Part shown: in pieces, positions 31,651 through 40,830 of the stretch
Position numbering within the stretch: the stretch's first letter is position 1
Layout: each line of letters opens with the position of its first letter
Assembly: GCF_013366925.1 (NCBI RefSeq)
Contig: NZ_JAALDK010000001.1
Span: forward strand, 2,921,089-2,985,088
Direction: 5' to 3'
DNA from: Paraburkholderia youngii
GTDB lineage: Bacteria > Pseudomonadota > Gammaproteobacteria > Burkholderiales > Burkholderiaceae
Length of the DNA: 64,000 bases
Position numbers and translations under genes: made by a program
The notes under the pieces: model-generated
What the model saw: only the letters and a program-made list of their open reading frames with translations
Databases searched by the model: none
Told to the model about the DNA's origin: nothing

Positions 31651-32829
31651 ATGGCAAAAAGCCTGTCGAAAATCTGGCTGCGCGGTTTCAAGCGCCTGCT
31701 CGCGATCCAAACCGAACACGCGCAAAAAACCGCCAAGCGAGCACAGGCGCGACCGGCTCGCGCCGCTACCACCAAACCGTCGAGCAAGGCTCATCCACTG
31801 AAGCCGACTGCCGCGCTGCGCGCGCCCGCGAAACGCGAGGCGCCGCGCGAGTCGCGCGTGCGTCCACGCGCGGCCGCATGGGCGAGCGGGGCGTGGACGC
31901 GCTCGTTCCATTCCGCGCCGGCCGCACCGGGCCGGCTGGTCAATCATCTGCAATACGGGCTCTATATACCGTCCGGGCACGCGCATGAGGCGATGCCGCT
32001 CGTCGTGATGCTGCACGGCTGCACGCAGTCGATCGACGAGTTCGCCGAAGGCACGCGCATGAACCTGCTCGCCGACCGCTACGGCTTCGCGGTCGTCTAC
32101 CCCGAGCAATCGAAGCACGCGCACTCGCACCGCTGCTGGCATTGGTACGACGCCGGCGACAACGCGGGCGGCGCGGAAGCGCGTGCGGTCGTATCGCTGG
32201 TGGATGCGCTGATCGAGCAGCATGGCTTTGACCGCGAGCGCGTGTACCTGGCGGGGATTTCGGCGGGCGCGGGGCTGACGGCGCTGTTGGCCGTCAAGTA
32301 TCCGCAGCATTTCGCCGCTGTCGCGCTGCATTCCGGCCCCGCCTTCGGCGAGGCCCGCTCCGGCATTACCGCGATGGACGTGATGCGGCGTGGCGCGCGT
32401 CGCGAGCCGGTCGAACTCGTCGATGAAACGACGAACGTCGCGCAGTACCCGGGCATGCCGGCATTGATCATCCACGGCGATGCCGACCATGTGGTCGCGC
32501 CGGTCAACGCGGACCAGTTGGCGGCACAGTTCGTGCGCCTGAACCGGCTCATCGACGTAAACGGCGCGCGCAAAGCCGGCGAGACGCGCGAAGATCGCAA
32601 AAATGGCGTCGTGGTGCGCGATTATCTGCGCGGCGGCCGGCGTGTGGTGCGGGTATGTCGCGTGCAGGGGCTCGGCCACGCATGGGCCGGCGGCGACGAT
32701 GCGCTGCCGTTTCACTCGTCCAAGGGTCCGGACGCGAGCGCCATGCTGTGGGAGTTTTTCCGGCATCAGCGTCGCCCGGACGCGGGCCGCATCGCGGAAG
32801 GATTGGCGGCATCGTCGGCCGGCCGGTGA
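31651..32829 (+). CDS. PHB-depolymerase-family esterase (LpqC type)
   Basis: 392 aa. After a basic Ala/Lys-rich N-terminal part (about 90 aa) comes an alpha/beta-hydrolase: oxyanion region PLVVMLHGCTQS, nucleophile elbow AGISAGAGL (Ser near 206), an acidic residue in IIHGDADHVV, and catalytic His in GLGHAWAGG. The family includes poly(3-hydroxybutyrate) depolymerases and carbohydrate esterases. No signal peptide is visible, so an intracellular or granule-bound role is possible. I chose the ATG at 31651 (MAKSLSKIWLRG); N-termini of this type are common in Burkholderia homologues. Confidence 0.87.
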   Translation: MAKSLSKIWLRGFKRLLAIQTEHAQKTAKRAQARPARAATTKPSSKAHPLKPTAALRAPAKREAPRESRVRPRAAAWASGAWTRSFHSAPAAPGRLVNHLQYGLYIPSGHAHEAMPLVVMLHGCTQSIDEFAEGTRMNLLADRYGFAVVYPEQSKHAHSHRCWHWYDAGDNAGGAEARAVVSLVDALIEQHGFDRERVYLAGISAGAGLTALLAVKYPQHFAAVALHSGPAFGEARSGITAMDVMRRGARREPVELVDETTNVAQYPGMPALIIHGDADHVVAPVNADQLAAQFVRLNRLIDVNGARKAGETREDRKNGVVVRDYLRGGRRVVRVCRVQGLGHAWAGGDDALPFHSSKGPDASAMLWEFFRHQRRPDAGRIAEGLAASSAGR

Positions 32830-32858
32830 CGCCCGAGCAACACCTCGAAAATGAATAG

Positions 32859-32887
32859 TGGCATGAACTCAGGGTTTTCCCTATAAT
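32859..32887 (+). promoter_or_regulatory. Probable promoter of the DUF3563 gene
   Basis: A perfect TATAAT (32882-32887) is preceded at 17 bp by a weak TGGCAT. The inverted repeat AGGG-TTTT-CCCT (32871-32882) abuts the -10 box and could be an operator or activator site. Confidence 0.45.
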
Positions 32888-32938
32888 ACGGGTAATCCCT
32901 TAGGCTTAAACGCCTAGCTATCATTGCCGAGGTGAACC

Positions 32939-33121
32939 ATGTATCTGCTCAGCCGCCTGTTCCTGTTTTTGACCAAGTCGCCTGACCAGCTCGCAAAAGA
33001 GCGCGCTGACGCTTATCTGGCTGAAGCGACCGATCTCTACGACCTCGAATTCCGTATGCGCAAGCTCGATCAGGAATCGAACGTGCGCGCGCCGTCGTGG
33101 ATGAGCCAGCACTACGGCTAA
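32939..33121 (+). CDS. DUF3563 family small protein
   Basis: 60 aa (MYLLSRLFLFLTKSPDQL and a C-terminal LEFRMRKLDQESN segment). DUF3563 proteins are short and widespread in Burkholderiaceae; the pattern of a hydrophobic N-terminus followed by an acidic, Tyr-rich helix (AYLAEATDLYDLE) fits. Function is unknown. GAGGTG precedes the ATG. Its stop overlaps the convergent tspO stop by 4 nt. Confidence 0.85.
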   Translation: MYLLSRLFLFLTKSPDQLAKERADAYLAEATDLYDLEFRMRKLDQESNVRAPSWMSQHYG

Positions 33122-33582
33122 GCAGTCGGATTCAGCTGCCACAACGCGTAGTTCAATAGCGCTGCATACGCGACCCACACGACGTACGGCGCGAGCAGAA
33201 CGCCCGCGAGGCGATCGCGCCGCCAGAACACATACGTCAGCATCACGATCAGCAGCAGCAAGATCAAGATGTCGATCAGCGCCATTTCCGGCCGATGCAG
33301 GCCGAAAAACAGCCACATCCACGCAGCGTTGAATAGAAGCTGCACAACCCACAGTACGATCGCCGCACTAGGGCCGTCGCGCTTCCACACGCGCCACGCG
33401 GAAAACGCCATCAGCACGTAGAGCACGATCCACACCGGCGGGAAAACCCAGTTCGGCAGATTGAACGCGGGCTTTTGCAGGCTCGTGTACCACGCGTCCG
33501 GCAGCGACAGACTCGCGGCCCAGCCGGCCGCCAGCGTCAGAATCAGAAACACGAGCAGCGACGGCAGACGGCGCATCTCCAT
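33118..33582 (-). CDS. tspO: TspO/MBR family tryptophan-rich sensory protein
   Basis: 154 aa with five membrane helices and the family's aromatic motifs (KPAFNLPNWVFPPVWIVLYV; FNAAWMWLFFGLH). TspO proteins bind porphyrins and cholesterol-like ligands and act in light, oxygen and stress responses. It lies 38 nt behind phrB on the same strand, so the two are likely co-transcribed. Confidence 0.93.
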   Translation of the reverse strand: MEMRRLPSLLVFLILTLAAGWAASLSLPDAWYTSLQKPAFNLPNWVFPPVWIVLYVLMAFSAWRVWKRDGPSAAIVLWVVQLLFNAAWMWLFFGLHRPEMALIDILILLLLIVMLTYVFWRRDRLAGVLLAPYVVWVAYAALLNYALWQLNPTA

Positions 33583-33620
33583 CCCTCCAGACCTTCTTAT
33601 TCAATGATGTGAGCGGGCAC

Positions 33621-35120
33621 TCACTTTCCGTATCTGGCCAGTGTGCGCTCGCGGGCCTGTGCGTGATCGACGATCGGCTCGGGATAATTCCCGCCTAGCA
33701 CCACGCCGAACTCCGCGAGCCGCTCCGCGCCCGCCAGCCACGGCGCGTGAATCCATTTTGCCGGCAACCTGGCGAGCTGGGGTAGATATCGTTTGATAAA
33801 GCGTCCGTCGGGGTCGAATTTTTCGGATTGCGTGACTGGATTGAAAATGCGGAAGTAAGGCTGCGCGTCGCAGCCGGTCGAGGCGGCCCACTGCCAGCCG
33901 CCGTTGTTGGCCGAGAAATCGAAGTCGTTCAGCAGATCGGCGAAGTAGCGTTCACCGAGCCGCCAGTCAATGCCGAGATCCTTCGCGAGGAAGCTCGCCG
34001 TGACCATGCGCAGGCGGTTGTGCATATAGCCGGTCCGGTTCAACTGCAGCATCGCGGCATCGACGAGCGGATAGCCGGTGCGGCCGTCGCACCAGGCGGC
34101 GAACGCTGCGTCGGCCGAGGGGCCTTTTTCCCAGCGCAAATGCTCGTATTCCGGTTTGAACGGCGCGCCTTTCGCGATGCGCGGATGGTGCGCGAGGACC
34201 ATGAAGTAGAAGTCCCGCCAGATCAGTTCCGACAACCACGTTGCCGCGCCTTTGCCGTCGGGTTGCAGCGACATCTCGTACGCGAGCCGTGCGAGCGTGC
34301 GGATCGATACCGTGCCGAAGCGCAAATGCACCGACAGATAGCTCGGCGCCTTCGTGGCGGGGAAATCGCGCCGCTCCGCGTAGCTATCGATGCGCGTCAG
34401 GAAATCATCGAGCAACTGTTGCGCGCCGTTCATTCCGGCGGGCAACTGCAAGTCCGTCAGGTTGCTCGGCGCGAAGCCTAGCTGATCGAGTGTGGGCAAC
34501 CGTCGGTCGAGCTTGCGCGGCAGCGCCGCCAGATGCTTCGCGTAGGTCTCCACCGGGTAGGGCTTCACGTCGAACGCGCTCAATTGCTTGAGCCACGCGT
34601 TCCTGTACGGCGTGAAGACCATGAACGGCTTGCCCTGGCCGTTCAGCAGTTCGTCGCGCTCGAAAATCGTCTGGTCCTTGAACGTTAGCCACTGCCGGCC
34701 CGCATCCTTAAGACGCTCGCCGACTGTCGCGTCGCGTTCGATCGCAACCGGCTCATAGTCGTGATTCGCGAACACCGCATCGACGCGCAACTCCGCCGCG
34801 AGTTTCGGCACCAGCCCGGCCGCATCGCCGTATAGCACGACGAGGCCGCCGCCGAGCGCGCGCAACGCGCCGTCGAGTTCAGCCAGTGACGCGAGAATGA
34901 AGTCGATGCGGCGATCCGGCACCGGCTCGCCTGGGTGGCGCGTCTGCCAGGCATCGACGATCGGCTGCAGGATCGTCGTGTCGAACACGAACACGCACCA
35001 GACGCGCTCGCAATGCTTGAGCGCGTAGTACAGCGCGGCATGATCCGTGCTGCGCAGATCGCGGCGGAACCAGACGAGGCCGGCGTCGAAACTGTCGTGC
35101 AGGCGGCGGGCGCGTGTCAT
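33621..35120 (-). CDS. phrB: Deoxyribodipyrimidine photolyase
   Basis: 499 aa. Light-driven repair of cyclobutane pyrimidine dimers. The antenna-binding Rossmann domain begins GLVWFRRDLRSTDHAAL. The C-terminal FAD domain has WLSELIWRDFYFMVL, NRTGYMHNRLRMVTASFL and the NNGGWQWAASTGCDAQPYFR stretch. It includes the Trp chain expected of a class I CPD photolyase. I chose the ATG at 35120 (MTRARRLHDSF). tspO follows. Confidence 0.94.
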   Translation of the reverse strand: MTRARRLHDSFDAGLVWFRRDLRSTDHAALYYALKHCERVWCVFVFDTTILQPIVDAWQTRHPGEPVPDRRIDFILASLAELDGALRALGGGLVVLYGDAAGLVPKLAAELRVDAVFANHDYEPVAIERDATVGERLKDAGRQWLTFKDQTIFERDELLNGQGKPFMVFTPYRNAWLKQLSAFDVKPYPVETYAKHLAALPRKLDRRLPTLDQLGFAPSNLTDLQLPAGMNGAQQLLDDFLTRIDSYAERRDFPATKAPSYLSVHLRFGTVSIRTLARLAYEMSLQPDGKGAATWLSELIWRDFYFMVLAHHPRIAKGAPFKPEYEHLRWEKGPSADAAFAAWCDGRTGYPLVDAAMLQLNRTGYMHNRLRMVTASFLAKDLGIDWRLGERYFADLLNDFDFSANNGGWQWAASTGCDAQPYFRIFNPVTQSEKFDPDGRFIKRYLPQLARLPAKWIHAPWLAGAERLAEFGVVLGGNYPEPIVDHAQARERTLARYGK

Positions 35121-35305
35121 CGGAGGGGCAGTCGGGATGAAGGTAGTTGACGACCGGCATCGCACATAGCGTGCCGCACGCGCCAAAATGATCAGCGCCC
35201 GTCCCTATTGTCCAGAGTGCGGGCGCTGGTCGCGACGGCGCCGGGTAATGCGCCGTCAGCGGTTCTGCCTGGGCATTGCTGATCGGCGCGACGGCCGACC
35301 TGACC

Positions 35306-35725
35306 TCAAGCGACGTGCAGACGAACCGCGACGTTGTTACGCGTGGCGTTCGAGTACGGGCAGACCTGGTGTGCTGCGTCCACCAGTTCCTTCGCTGCTT
35401 GCGCAGCGAGCCCCGGCAGCGAGATACGCAGATCGATGTCGAGCGCGAAGCCGCCCTTGTCGTTCGGGCCGATGCCGACGTCGGCGGAAACCTGTGTGTC
35501 GGCCGGCAGGGCCTGCTTGCGCTGGCCGGCGACGAACTTCATGGCGCTCAGGAAACAGGCCGAGTAGCCGGCCGCAAACAGCTGTTCGGGATTCGTGCCC
35601 ACCGCGCCATTGCCACCGAGCTCACGCGGCGCGGCCAGCTTCACGTCCAATGCATTGTCCGACGATATGGCGCGGCCGTCGCGGCCACCGGTGCTCGTTG
35701 CGCTTGCCTTGTAGAGGATGTTCAT
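35306..35725 (-). CDS. ohr: Organic hydroperoxide resistance protein Ohr (OsmC family)
   Basis: 139 aa thiol peroxidase that reduces organic hydroperoxides with lipoyl partners. The two catalytic cysteines are Cys57 (YSACFLSAM) and Cys122 (VCPYSNATR), with the Arg/Glu-bearing N-terminal segment (GGRDGRAIS) expected of Ohr rather than OsmC. The ohrR regulator lies upstream on the same strand. Its promoter carries an inverted repeat. Confidence 0.95.
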   Translation of the reverse strand: MNILYKASATSTGGRDGRAISSDNALDVKLAAPRELGGNGAVGTNPEQLFAAGYSACFLSAMKFVAGQRKQALPADTQVSADVGIGPNDKGGFALDIDLRISLPGLAAQAAKELVDAAHQVCPYSNATRNNVAVRLHVA

Positions 35726-35822
35726 GGTGCAGCTCCTGGTCTAGGGGTGTCGGGGTTGGCATGTTTGCCGCTGGCTGCCGGTTCGCCGGTCTGGCGAAGT
35801 GCTAGCGAAGCGGCATGTGAGT

Positions 35823-35851
35823 AAGATAGTACACAAATAATTTGTGTGCAA
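35823..35851 (-). promoter_or_regulatory. ohr promoter with inverted repeat between the -35 and -10 boxes
   Basis: On the minus strand TTGCAC (35851-35846) and TATCTT (35828-35823) are exactly 17 bp apart. The spacer contains ACACAAA-N3-TTTGTGT (35831-35847), a perfect 7-bp inverted repeat suited to OhrR binding. Confidence 0.6.
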
Positions 35852-35897
35852 ATGAATTTTGCGGCGGAGCCGGAACTAGTCCGTTTCAGTTATCGCC

Positions 35898-36350
35898 CTA
35901 CTGGTCCATGAAGTCGTTGAGCGTCGTGCGCAGGCGTTTGAGGTCGTCGCGCAGACGCAGCAGGAAGTCCGGCGACTGCTGCGTCGCGCAGAGGATCTCG
36001 CCGGGCACGTCGCGCGCCTGACGCTTGAGCGCCTTGCCCGCGCCCGTCAAGCGAATGTAGACGAGGCGCTCATCGTCAGTGCCGCGCGCGCGCTCGACGA
36101 GTCCCTGCGCTTCGAGGCGCTTGAGCAGCGGCGTGACCGTCGCCGGATCGAGATTCAGACGCGTGGCCATGTCCTTGACGGTGACGTCGTCGGTTTCCCA
36201 CAGCACGAGCATGGCCAGATACTGTGGATACGTGAGTCCGAGCCTTTCGAGCAGCGGCTTGTACGCTTTCGTCATCGCGAGCGAGGTCGAGTAGAGCGCG
36301 AAGCACAGTTGCTCGTCGAGCGTGAAGGGGAGCGCGGGGCGCTGGTTCAT
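35898..36350 (-). CDS. ohrR: MarR-family peroxide sensor OhrR
   Basis: 150 aa winged-helix repressor. Cys16 in the N-terminal helix ([11 protein letters not shown]) is the reactive cysteine of OhrR, and the recognition region is [19 protein letters not shown]. It senses organic hydroperoxides and derepresses ohr. The ATG at 36350 has a GAGGTG ribosome site; the frame is open far upstream but not with MarR-like sequence. The gene lies 172 bp before ohr on the same strand. Confidence 0.93.
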   Translation of the reverse strand: MNQRPALPFTLDEQLCFALYSTSLAMTKAYKPLLERLGLTYPQYLAMLVLWETDDVTVKDMATRLNLDPATVTPLLKRLEAQGLVERARGTDDERLVYIRLTGAGKALKRQARDVPGEILCATQQSPDFLLRLRDDLKRLRTTLNDFMDQ

Positions 36351-36374
36351 GATCCACCTCGGCAAAAAAGGAGC

Positions 36375-36391
36375 GTGCAAATCGATTGCAC
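36375..36391 (-). promoter_or_regulatory. Candidate operator upstream of ohrR
   Basis: GTGCAA-N5-TTGCAC is a perfect 6-bp inverted repeat 25 bp before the ohrR start. The TTTGCAC element it contains also occurs at the ohr promoter (TTTGCACAC), so the same regulator may bind both. Confidence 0.45.
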
Positions 36392-36523
36392 GCAAATTAT
36401 TGTGCCGCAAATCGATTCGGGATGCCGGGCGTCGAGCCGGTGTTTCGACAGAGAGGTCGGGAAGATGCGTGCGGAACACGCAACGCGCGGGCGCCAGAAC
36501 GGCACCCGCGCGGGAACGAAGGA

Positions 36524-37330
36524 TCAGGCCGCCGGCGTGGTCGGCAGATCCGGCGTTTGCGGCGTCTGCACGCCGAAGCAGCCGCGATAGGTCGCGTAGA
36601 ACGAGCAGTACAGCATGGTCGTGACGATCATCGTCGCGGGCATCAGGATCGCGAACGCGAAGTCCGCCGCGCCGAGCGCCTGCATCAGCGCGGACAGCCC
36701 GATCGACACGACCGTTGCGACTGCGAACCACAGCGCCGCGAACACGATGAAAGCGCCGCGATTGCGCCAGCAACTGACGACGCTGAAGAACATCGCCTTG
36801 ACGGGCGGCACGTCGTGCCAGGCGGCGAGGATCGGCGAGAACCAGAACAGCATCGCGACCGGCACATAGAACGCGAGCGCGGTGACCACCGCGAGCGGGA
36901 TATTGCTGTTGGCGATTGCGTTTTCATCCATCGACGCGTTGCCGAGCATCACCTTCAGCAGCATGCCGCCGTCGGCGAGCGCCGAGCCGGCCAGCACGAG
37001 CGCCATCGCGATCACATACAGCGCGCCGAGCACGAGCAGCCGCCGCGCAACCACCGAGCCATACGAATGAAAGCCGTCGACGAGAATGGTCGGAAACACC
37101 GGTTTGCCCGCGATCGTGTTGCGGCAAGCGGCCATGAAGCCGACCGCGACACCCGGAATGAACAACAGCGGCAACACGCCGCCGACCAACGGAATCTGCG
37201 ACACGAGCGTCATCACCAGCAAATAGGTGAAGAACAGCGTCAGGAAGGCGAGCGGATTCTTGCGGAACAGCCAGATGCCCTGGCGGAACCACACGTAGCC
37301 GGTTTTCGCGGGGACTTCGATCAGTTGCAT
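36524..37330 (-). CDS. BPSS1780-family membrane protein
   Basis: 268 aa with five or six membrane segments and the family's start [18 protein letters not shown]. It is conserved in Burkholderiaceae but has no assigned role. Its first ten bases overlap the 3' end of thrB, so the two are translationally coupled. Nothing links it directly to threonine synthesis. Confidence 0.85.
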   Translation of the reverse strand: MQLIEVPAKTGYVWFRQGIWLFRKNPLAFLTLFFTYLLVMTLVSQIPLVGGVLPLLFIPGVAVGFMAACRNTIAGKPVFPTILVDGFHSYGSVVARRLLVLGALYVIAMALVLAGSALADGGMLLKVMLGNASMDENAIANSNIPLAVVTALAFYVPVAMLFWFSPILAAWHDVPPVKAMFFSVVSCWRNRGAFIVFAALWFAVATVVSIGLSALMQALGAADFAFAILMPATMIVTTMLYCSFYATYRGCFGVQTPQTPDLPTTPAA

Positions 37331-38316
37331 GGGGTATGGATGCCTGGATTCGCGACGCCCAGCAGGCGCTCGCGCAGAATGCGTTCGAAATGACCGGGGT
37401 CGTGCGGCTTCAGCAATTCCGCCGCGCGCGGCAAATGAAAATCATACAGGCGCGAGACCCAGAAACGGTATGCACCCGCACGCAGCATGTCGCCCCAGTG
37501 ATGGTTTTCCTCGACGGTGAACGGCCGCACCGTCTGATACGCGCGCAATAGCGCCTCGGTGCGTTCGGAGTCGAGCTTGCCGGTCGCGAGGTCGACGCAC
37601 CAGTCGTTGACCGTGACCGCGACGTCGAATAGCCACTTGTCGCAGCCGGCGAAATAGAAATCGAAGAAACCGCCGAGACGCACTTCGTGGCCGGTCTCGG
37701 GCGCCGCGTGCGCGAACATCGCGTTGTCGCGGAACAGGTCGGCGTGGCACGGACCCGAGGGCATTGCCGCATAATCGGCGGAGGCGAAGAACGCCTCCTG
37801 ATGCGCAAGCTCGGACGCCAGCAGATCGCGCTGCTCGCCTTCCAGATACGGCAGGATCGTCGGCACGGTTTCCCGCCACCACGGGAGGCTGCGCAGGTTC
37901 GGCTGATAACGCGGATAGTCGCGGCCCGCCAGGTGCATGCGCGCGAGCATGTGGCCAACCTCGGCGCAGTGCTCGACGCCGGGCGCGAGTTCGGGCGCGC
38001 CTTCGAGCTTCGTCACGATGGTCGCGGGTTTGCCGAGCAGCATGCCGAACAGCGCGCCGTCGAGGCGCGGCATCGGATCCGGTACCGGCACGCGATGCGC
38101 GGCAAGATGACGCATCAGGTCCAGATAGAACGGCAGTTGTTCAGCTGTCAGCTTCTCGAAAATGGTCAGCACGTATTCGCCGCGCGTCGTCGTCAGAAAG
38201 AAGTTGCTGTTTTCAATGCCGGACGAAATGCCGCGAAACTCGACGACATCGCCGAGATCGTAGTGACTCATCCATTCTGCGAGTTGGGATTCGTTGACAG
38301 CGGTGAAGACGGCCAT
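37321..38316 (-). CDS. thrB: Homoserine kinase ThrB (ThrB2 type, kinase-like fold)
   Basis: 331 aa. Phosphorylates homoserine in threonine synthesis. It belongs to the aminoglycoside-phosphotransferase-like family (not GHMP), with [12 protein letters not shown] as the catalytic loop and [18 protein letters not shown] as the metal-binding region. The N-terminus [16 protein letters not shown] is typical of Burkholderia and Pseudomonas ThrB. The BPSS1780-like gene overlaps its end. Confidence 0.94.
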   Translation of the reverse strand: MAVFTAVNESQLAEWMSHYDLGDVVEFRGISSGIENSNFFLTTTRGEYVLTIFEKLTAEQLPFYLDLMRHLAAHRVPVPDPMPRLDGALFGMLLGKPATIVTKLEGAPELAPGVEHCAEVGHMLARMHLAGRDYPRYQPNLRSLPWWRETVPTILPYLEGEQRDLLASELAHQEAFFASADYAAMPSGPCHADLFRDNAMFAHAAPETGHEVRLGGFFDFYFAGCDKWLFDVAVTVNDWCVDLATGKLDSERTEALLRAYQTVRPFTVEENHHWGDMLRAGAYRFWVSRLYDFHLPRAAELLKPHDPGHFERILRERLLGVANPGIHTPCN

Positions 38317-38530
38317 GCGGAAACGTCGGATCAGGTTGTTGGGGCTGGCGCGGTGCGGCCAGTGCGAGGTGAGACAAGCGAATGGGGTGCAGCGGGCGAC
38401 GAGTGCGGACCGGCGAAGTGTACGCGTCGCCGCATTCAGCGCAAGTTCATCGCGCAGCGGCCGCGATCGGGTGGAACCGGGGCACGACCGCGCCGCGGCC
38501 GCCGTTGCCGGCGTGCCGCTTTCATAACGA

Positions 38531-38929
38531 TCAATAGTGGAGATTCACCGACGGCAGGCGCGTGCTGGGCTTGCCGCTGTCGTGGACGGTGGGCGACGTG
38601 TCGGGCGACGCGCTCATCTGGTAGCGGGTACCGAAATTCGATTGCACGTTGATTTCGACCGGCTTGCCCTTGTCGCGGAATTCAGTGATTTCGGTGCCGT
38701 TCGGGCTGACTTCGTGAAAACTCGGCGTGCGCGGAACGTTGTTGATGTCGACCTTCGAGCTGACCTCTGCGGCTGGACGATTGATCTTGGCGAGATCCGG
38801 CAGACCGGCCCGTTCGTTGGCGGACTGGGGCACGCCGGCGGGCGGCGGTTCGTCGACGGGCTGGGCAGCCATCGCGGCGTTGCCGAAGGCGAGAGCCAGC
38901 GCAACAGCGATGGGAAGGAGCGGCTTCAT
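38531..38929 (-). CDS. DUF2782-like small exported protein
   Basis: 132 aa with a signal peptide ([18 protein letters not shown]). A Pro-rich linker ([14 protein letters not shown]) leads to a C-terminal part ([31 protein letters not shown]) that resembles DUF2782. These proteins are often found near thrB and polA in betaproteobacteria, which agrees with this location. Function is unknown. Confidence 0.75.
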   Translation of the reverse strand: MKPLLPIAVALALAFGNAAMAAQPVDEPPPAGVPQSANERAGLPDLAKINRPAAEVSSKVDINNVPRTPSFHEVSPNGTEITEFRDKGKPVEINVQSNFGTRYQMSASPDTSPTVHDSGKPSTRLPSVNLHY

Positions 38930-39114
38930 GGTGATTCTCCAATTGGGTGCCCGGATTCTAGCAAATCCGGCCTGGCGTACGGGCGCTAAGCCTTATTTTG
39001 CGCCGCTTTCGCACAACACGCGCGCGTTCTCGCCAGCGCTGTCGCAAGCGTCGCCGCCGACATTTGGCAACAGCGGGTTCCGTGGTAATGTCGTCTCATC
39101 AAAAAGGGTGAACG

Positions 39115-40647
39115 ATGATGATGAACAATGATATCAATCAGCGCACGGTGCAGACTCCCGCCAGCAGCTTCCCGACCGAGGGCTTCGACGACGCGGCCGA
39201 AGCCGTCACCCGCCTCGCCGCGATCTACGAGGCGAACACGTCATTCCTGCGCGATGCGTTCGCGCGCTATCGCCGCAACGAGCAGTTCGACCATCGCGTG
39301 CGCGCCTGCTATCCGTTCGTGCGCGTGCGTACCGAGGTCAACACGCACATCGATTCGCGCCGCTCGTACGGGTTCGTCGCGGGGCCGGGCGTGTTCGAGA
39401 CGACCGTCACGCGGCCCGACCTGTTCGGCAACTACTATCGCGAGCAGCTGCGGCTGCTGGCGAAGAACCATCACGTGCAGATCGAGGTCGGCGTGTCGGA
39501 CCAGCCGATTCCGATTCATTTCGCATTCGCGGAGGGCATCCACCTCGAAGGCGATCTGGACCGCGAGCGCCTGTTCCTGATGCGCGACATCTTCGATACG
39601 CCGGACCTCGCGCTGCTCGACGACCGCATCGTCAACGGCACGTACGAGCCGCTGCCGGGCGAGCCGCATCCGCTCGCATTGTTCACGGCGGCGCGCGTCG
39701 ATTTTTCGCTGCATCGGCTGAAGCACTACACGGCGACCTCGCCGACGCATGTGCAGAACTACGTGCTGTACACGAACTATCAGTTCTATATCGACGAATT
39801 CGTAAAGCTCGGCCGCGCCATGATGGCCCGTACCGACGACGCGGAGTTGCGCGCCTATCGCAGCGAATACACGTCGTTCGTCGAGCCCGGCGACGTCGTC
39901 ACCTACAACGAGAATCTCGGCGAGCAGGCGCAGGAGGGCACGCCGCCGCCGCGTTTGCCGCAGATGCCCGCGTATCACCTGAAACGCGCGGACGGCAGTG
40001 GCATCACGATGGTCAACATCGGGGTCGGGCCGTCGAATGCGAAGACCATCACCGATCACATCGCGGTGCTGCGCCCGCATGCGTGGATCATGCTCGGCCA
40101 CTGCGCGGGGCTGCGCAACACCCAGCGTCTCGGCGACTACGTGCTCGCGCACGGCTATGTGCGCGAAGATCATGTGCTCGATGCCGATCTGCCGCTGTGG
40201 GTGCCGATCCCGGCGCTCGCCGAAGTGCAGGTCGCGCTCGAGCGCGCGGTCGCGCAGGTCACGCAGCTCGATGGCGTCGAACTGAAGCGCGTGATGCGCA
40301 CGGGCACCGTGGCGAGCGTCGACAATCGCAACTGGGAGCTGCGCGATCATCGCGAGCCGGTCCAGCGGCTGTCGCAGAGCCGCGCGATCGCGCTCGATAT
40401 GGAAAGCGCGACGATCGCGGCGAACGGCTTTCGCTTCCGCGTGCCTTACGGCACGCTGCTGTGCGTGTCGGACAAGCCGCTGCACGGCGAGTTGAAGTTA
40501 CCGGGCATGGCCGATCAGTTCTATCGCGCGCAGGTCGATCAGCATCTGCAGATCGGCGTGAAGGCGATGGAACTGCTGCGCATGAACGGGCTGCATCGGT
40601 TGCATAGCCGCAAGCTGCGGAGTTTCGCGGAAGTCGCGTTTCAGTGA
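39115..40647 (+). CDS. amn: AMP nucleosidase
   Basis: 510 aa. Cleaves AMP into adenine and ribose-5-phosphate and so helps set adenylate levels. It has the N-terminal Amn domain (YPFVRVRTEVNTHIDSRRSY) and the C-terminal phosphorylase-like domain (GLRNTQRLGDYVLAHGYVRE; ALDMESATIAANGF). E. coli Amn is 484 aa. The exact start among three consecutive ATG codons is not certain. GGGTGAACG supplies a weak ribosome site. Confidence 0.94.
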   Translation: MMMNNDINQRTVQTPASSFPTEGFDDAAEAVTRLAAIYEANTSFLRDAFARYRRNEQFDHRVRACYPFVRVRTEVNTHIDSRRSYGFVAGPGVFETTVTRPDLFGNYYREQLRLLAKNHHVQIEVGVSDQPIPIHFAFAEGIHLEGDLDRERLFLMRDIFDTPDLALLDDRIVNGTYEPLPGEPHPLALFTAARVDFSLHRLKHYTATSPTHVQNYVLYTNYQFYIDEFVKLGRAMMARTDDAELRAYRSEYTSFVEPGDVVTYNENLGEQAQEGTPPPRLPQMPAYHLKRADGSGITMVNIGVGPSNAKTITDHIAVLRPHAWIMLGHCAGLRNTQRLGDYVLAHGYVREDHVLDADLPLWVPIPALAEVQVALERAVAQVTQLDGVELKRVMRTGTVASVDNRNWELRDHREPVQRLSQSRAIALDMESATIAANGFRFRVPYGTLLCVSDKPLHGELKLPGMADQFYRAQVDQHLQIGVKAMELLRMNGLHRLHSRKLRSFAEVAFQ

Positions 40648-40830
40648 CTCGGGCTGAGGTGCTGATAACAGCCGAGAGGAGGGTAGTCTTCCTTATCAAT
40701 CGGTTTTGTTAGGTGTCGAAGTGCTCACCACCACCGAAGGCCCGACGGCAACGCGCCCGCCATGTGCGCGACCTGATGTGTGCGCAGTGCATCGTGCTAC
40801 GCGTAATGCGAGGCGCGCAGCGTCATGCGA

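Noticed and set aside
40648..40690. Imperfect hairpin after amn
   Set aside because: The stem (CTCGGGCTG against CAGCCGAG) has a bulge and no T-run follows, so I do not call a terminator.
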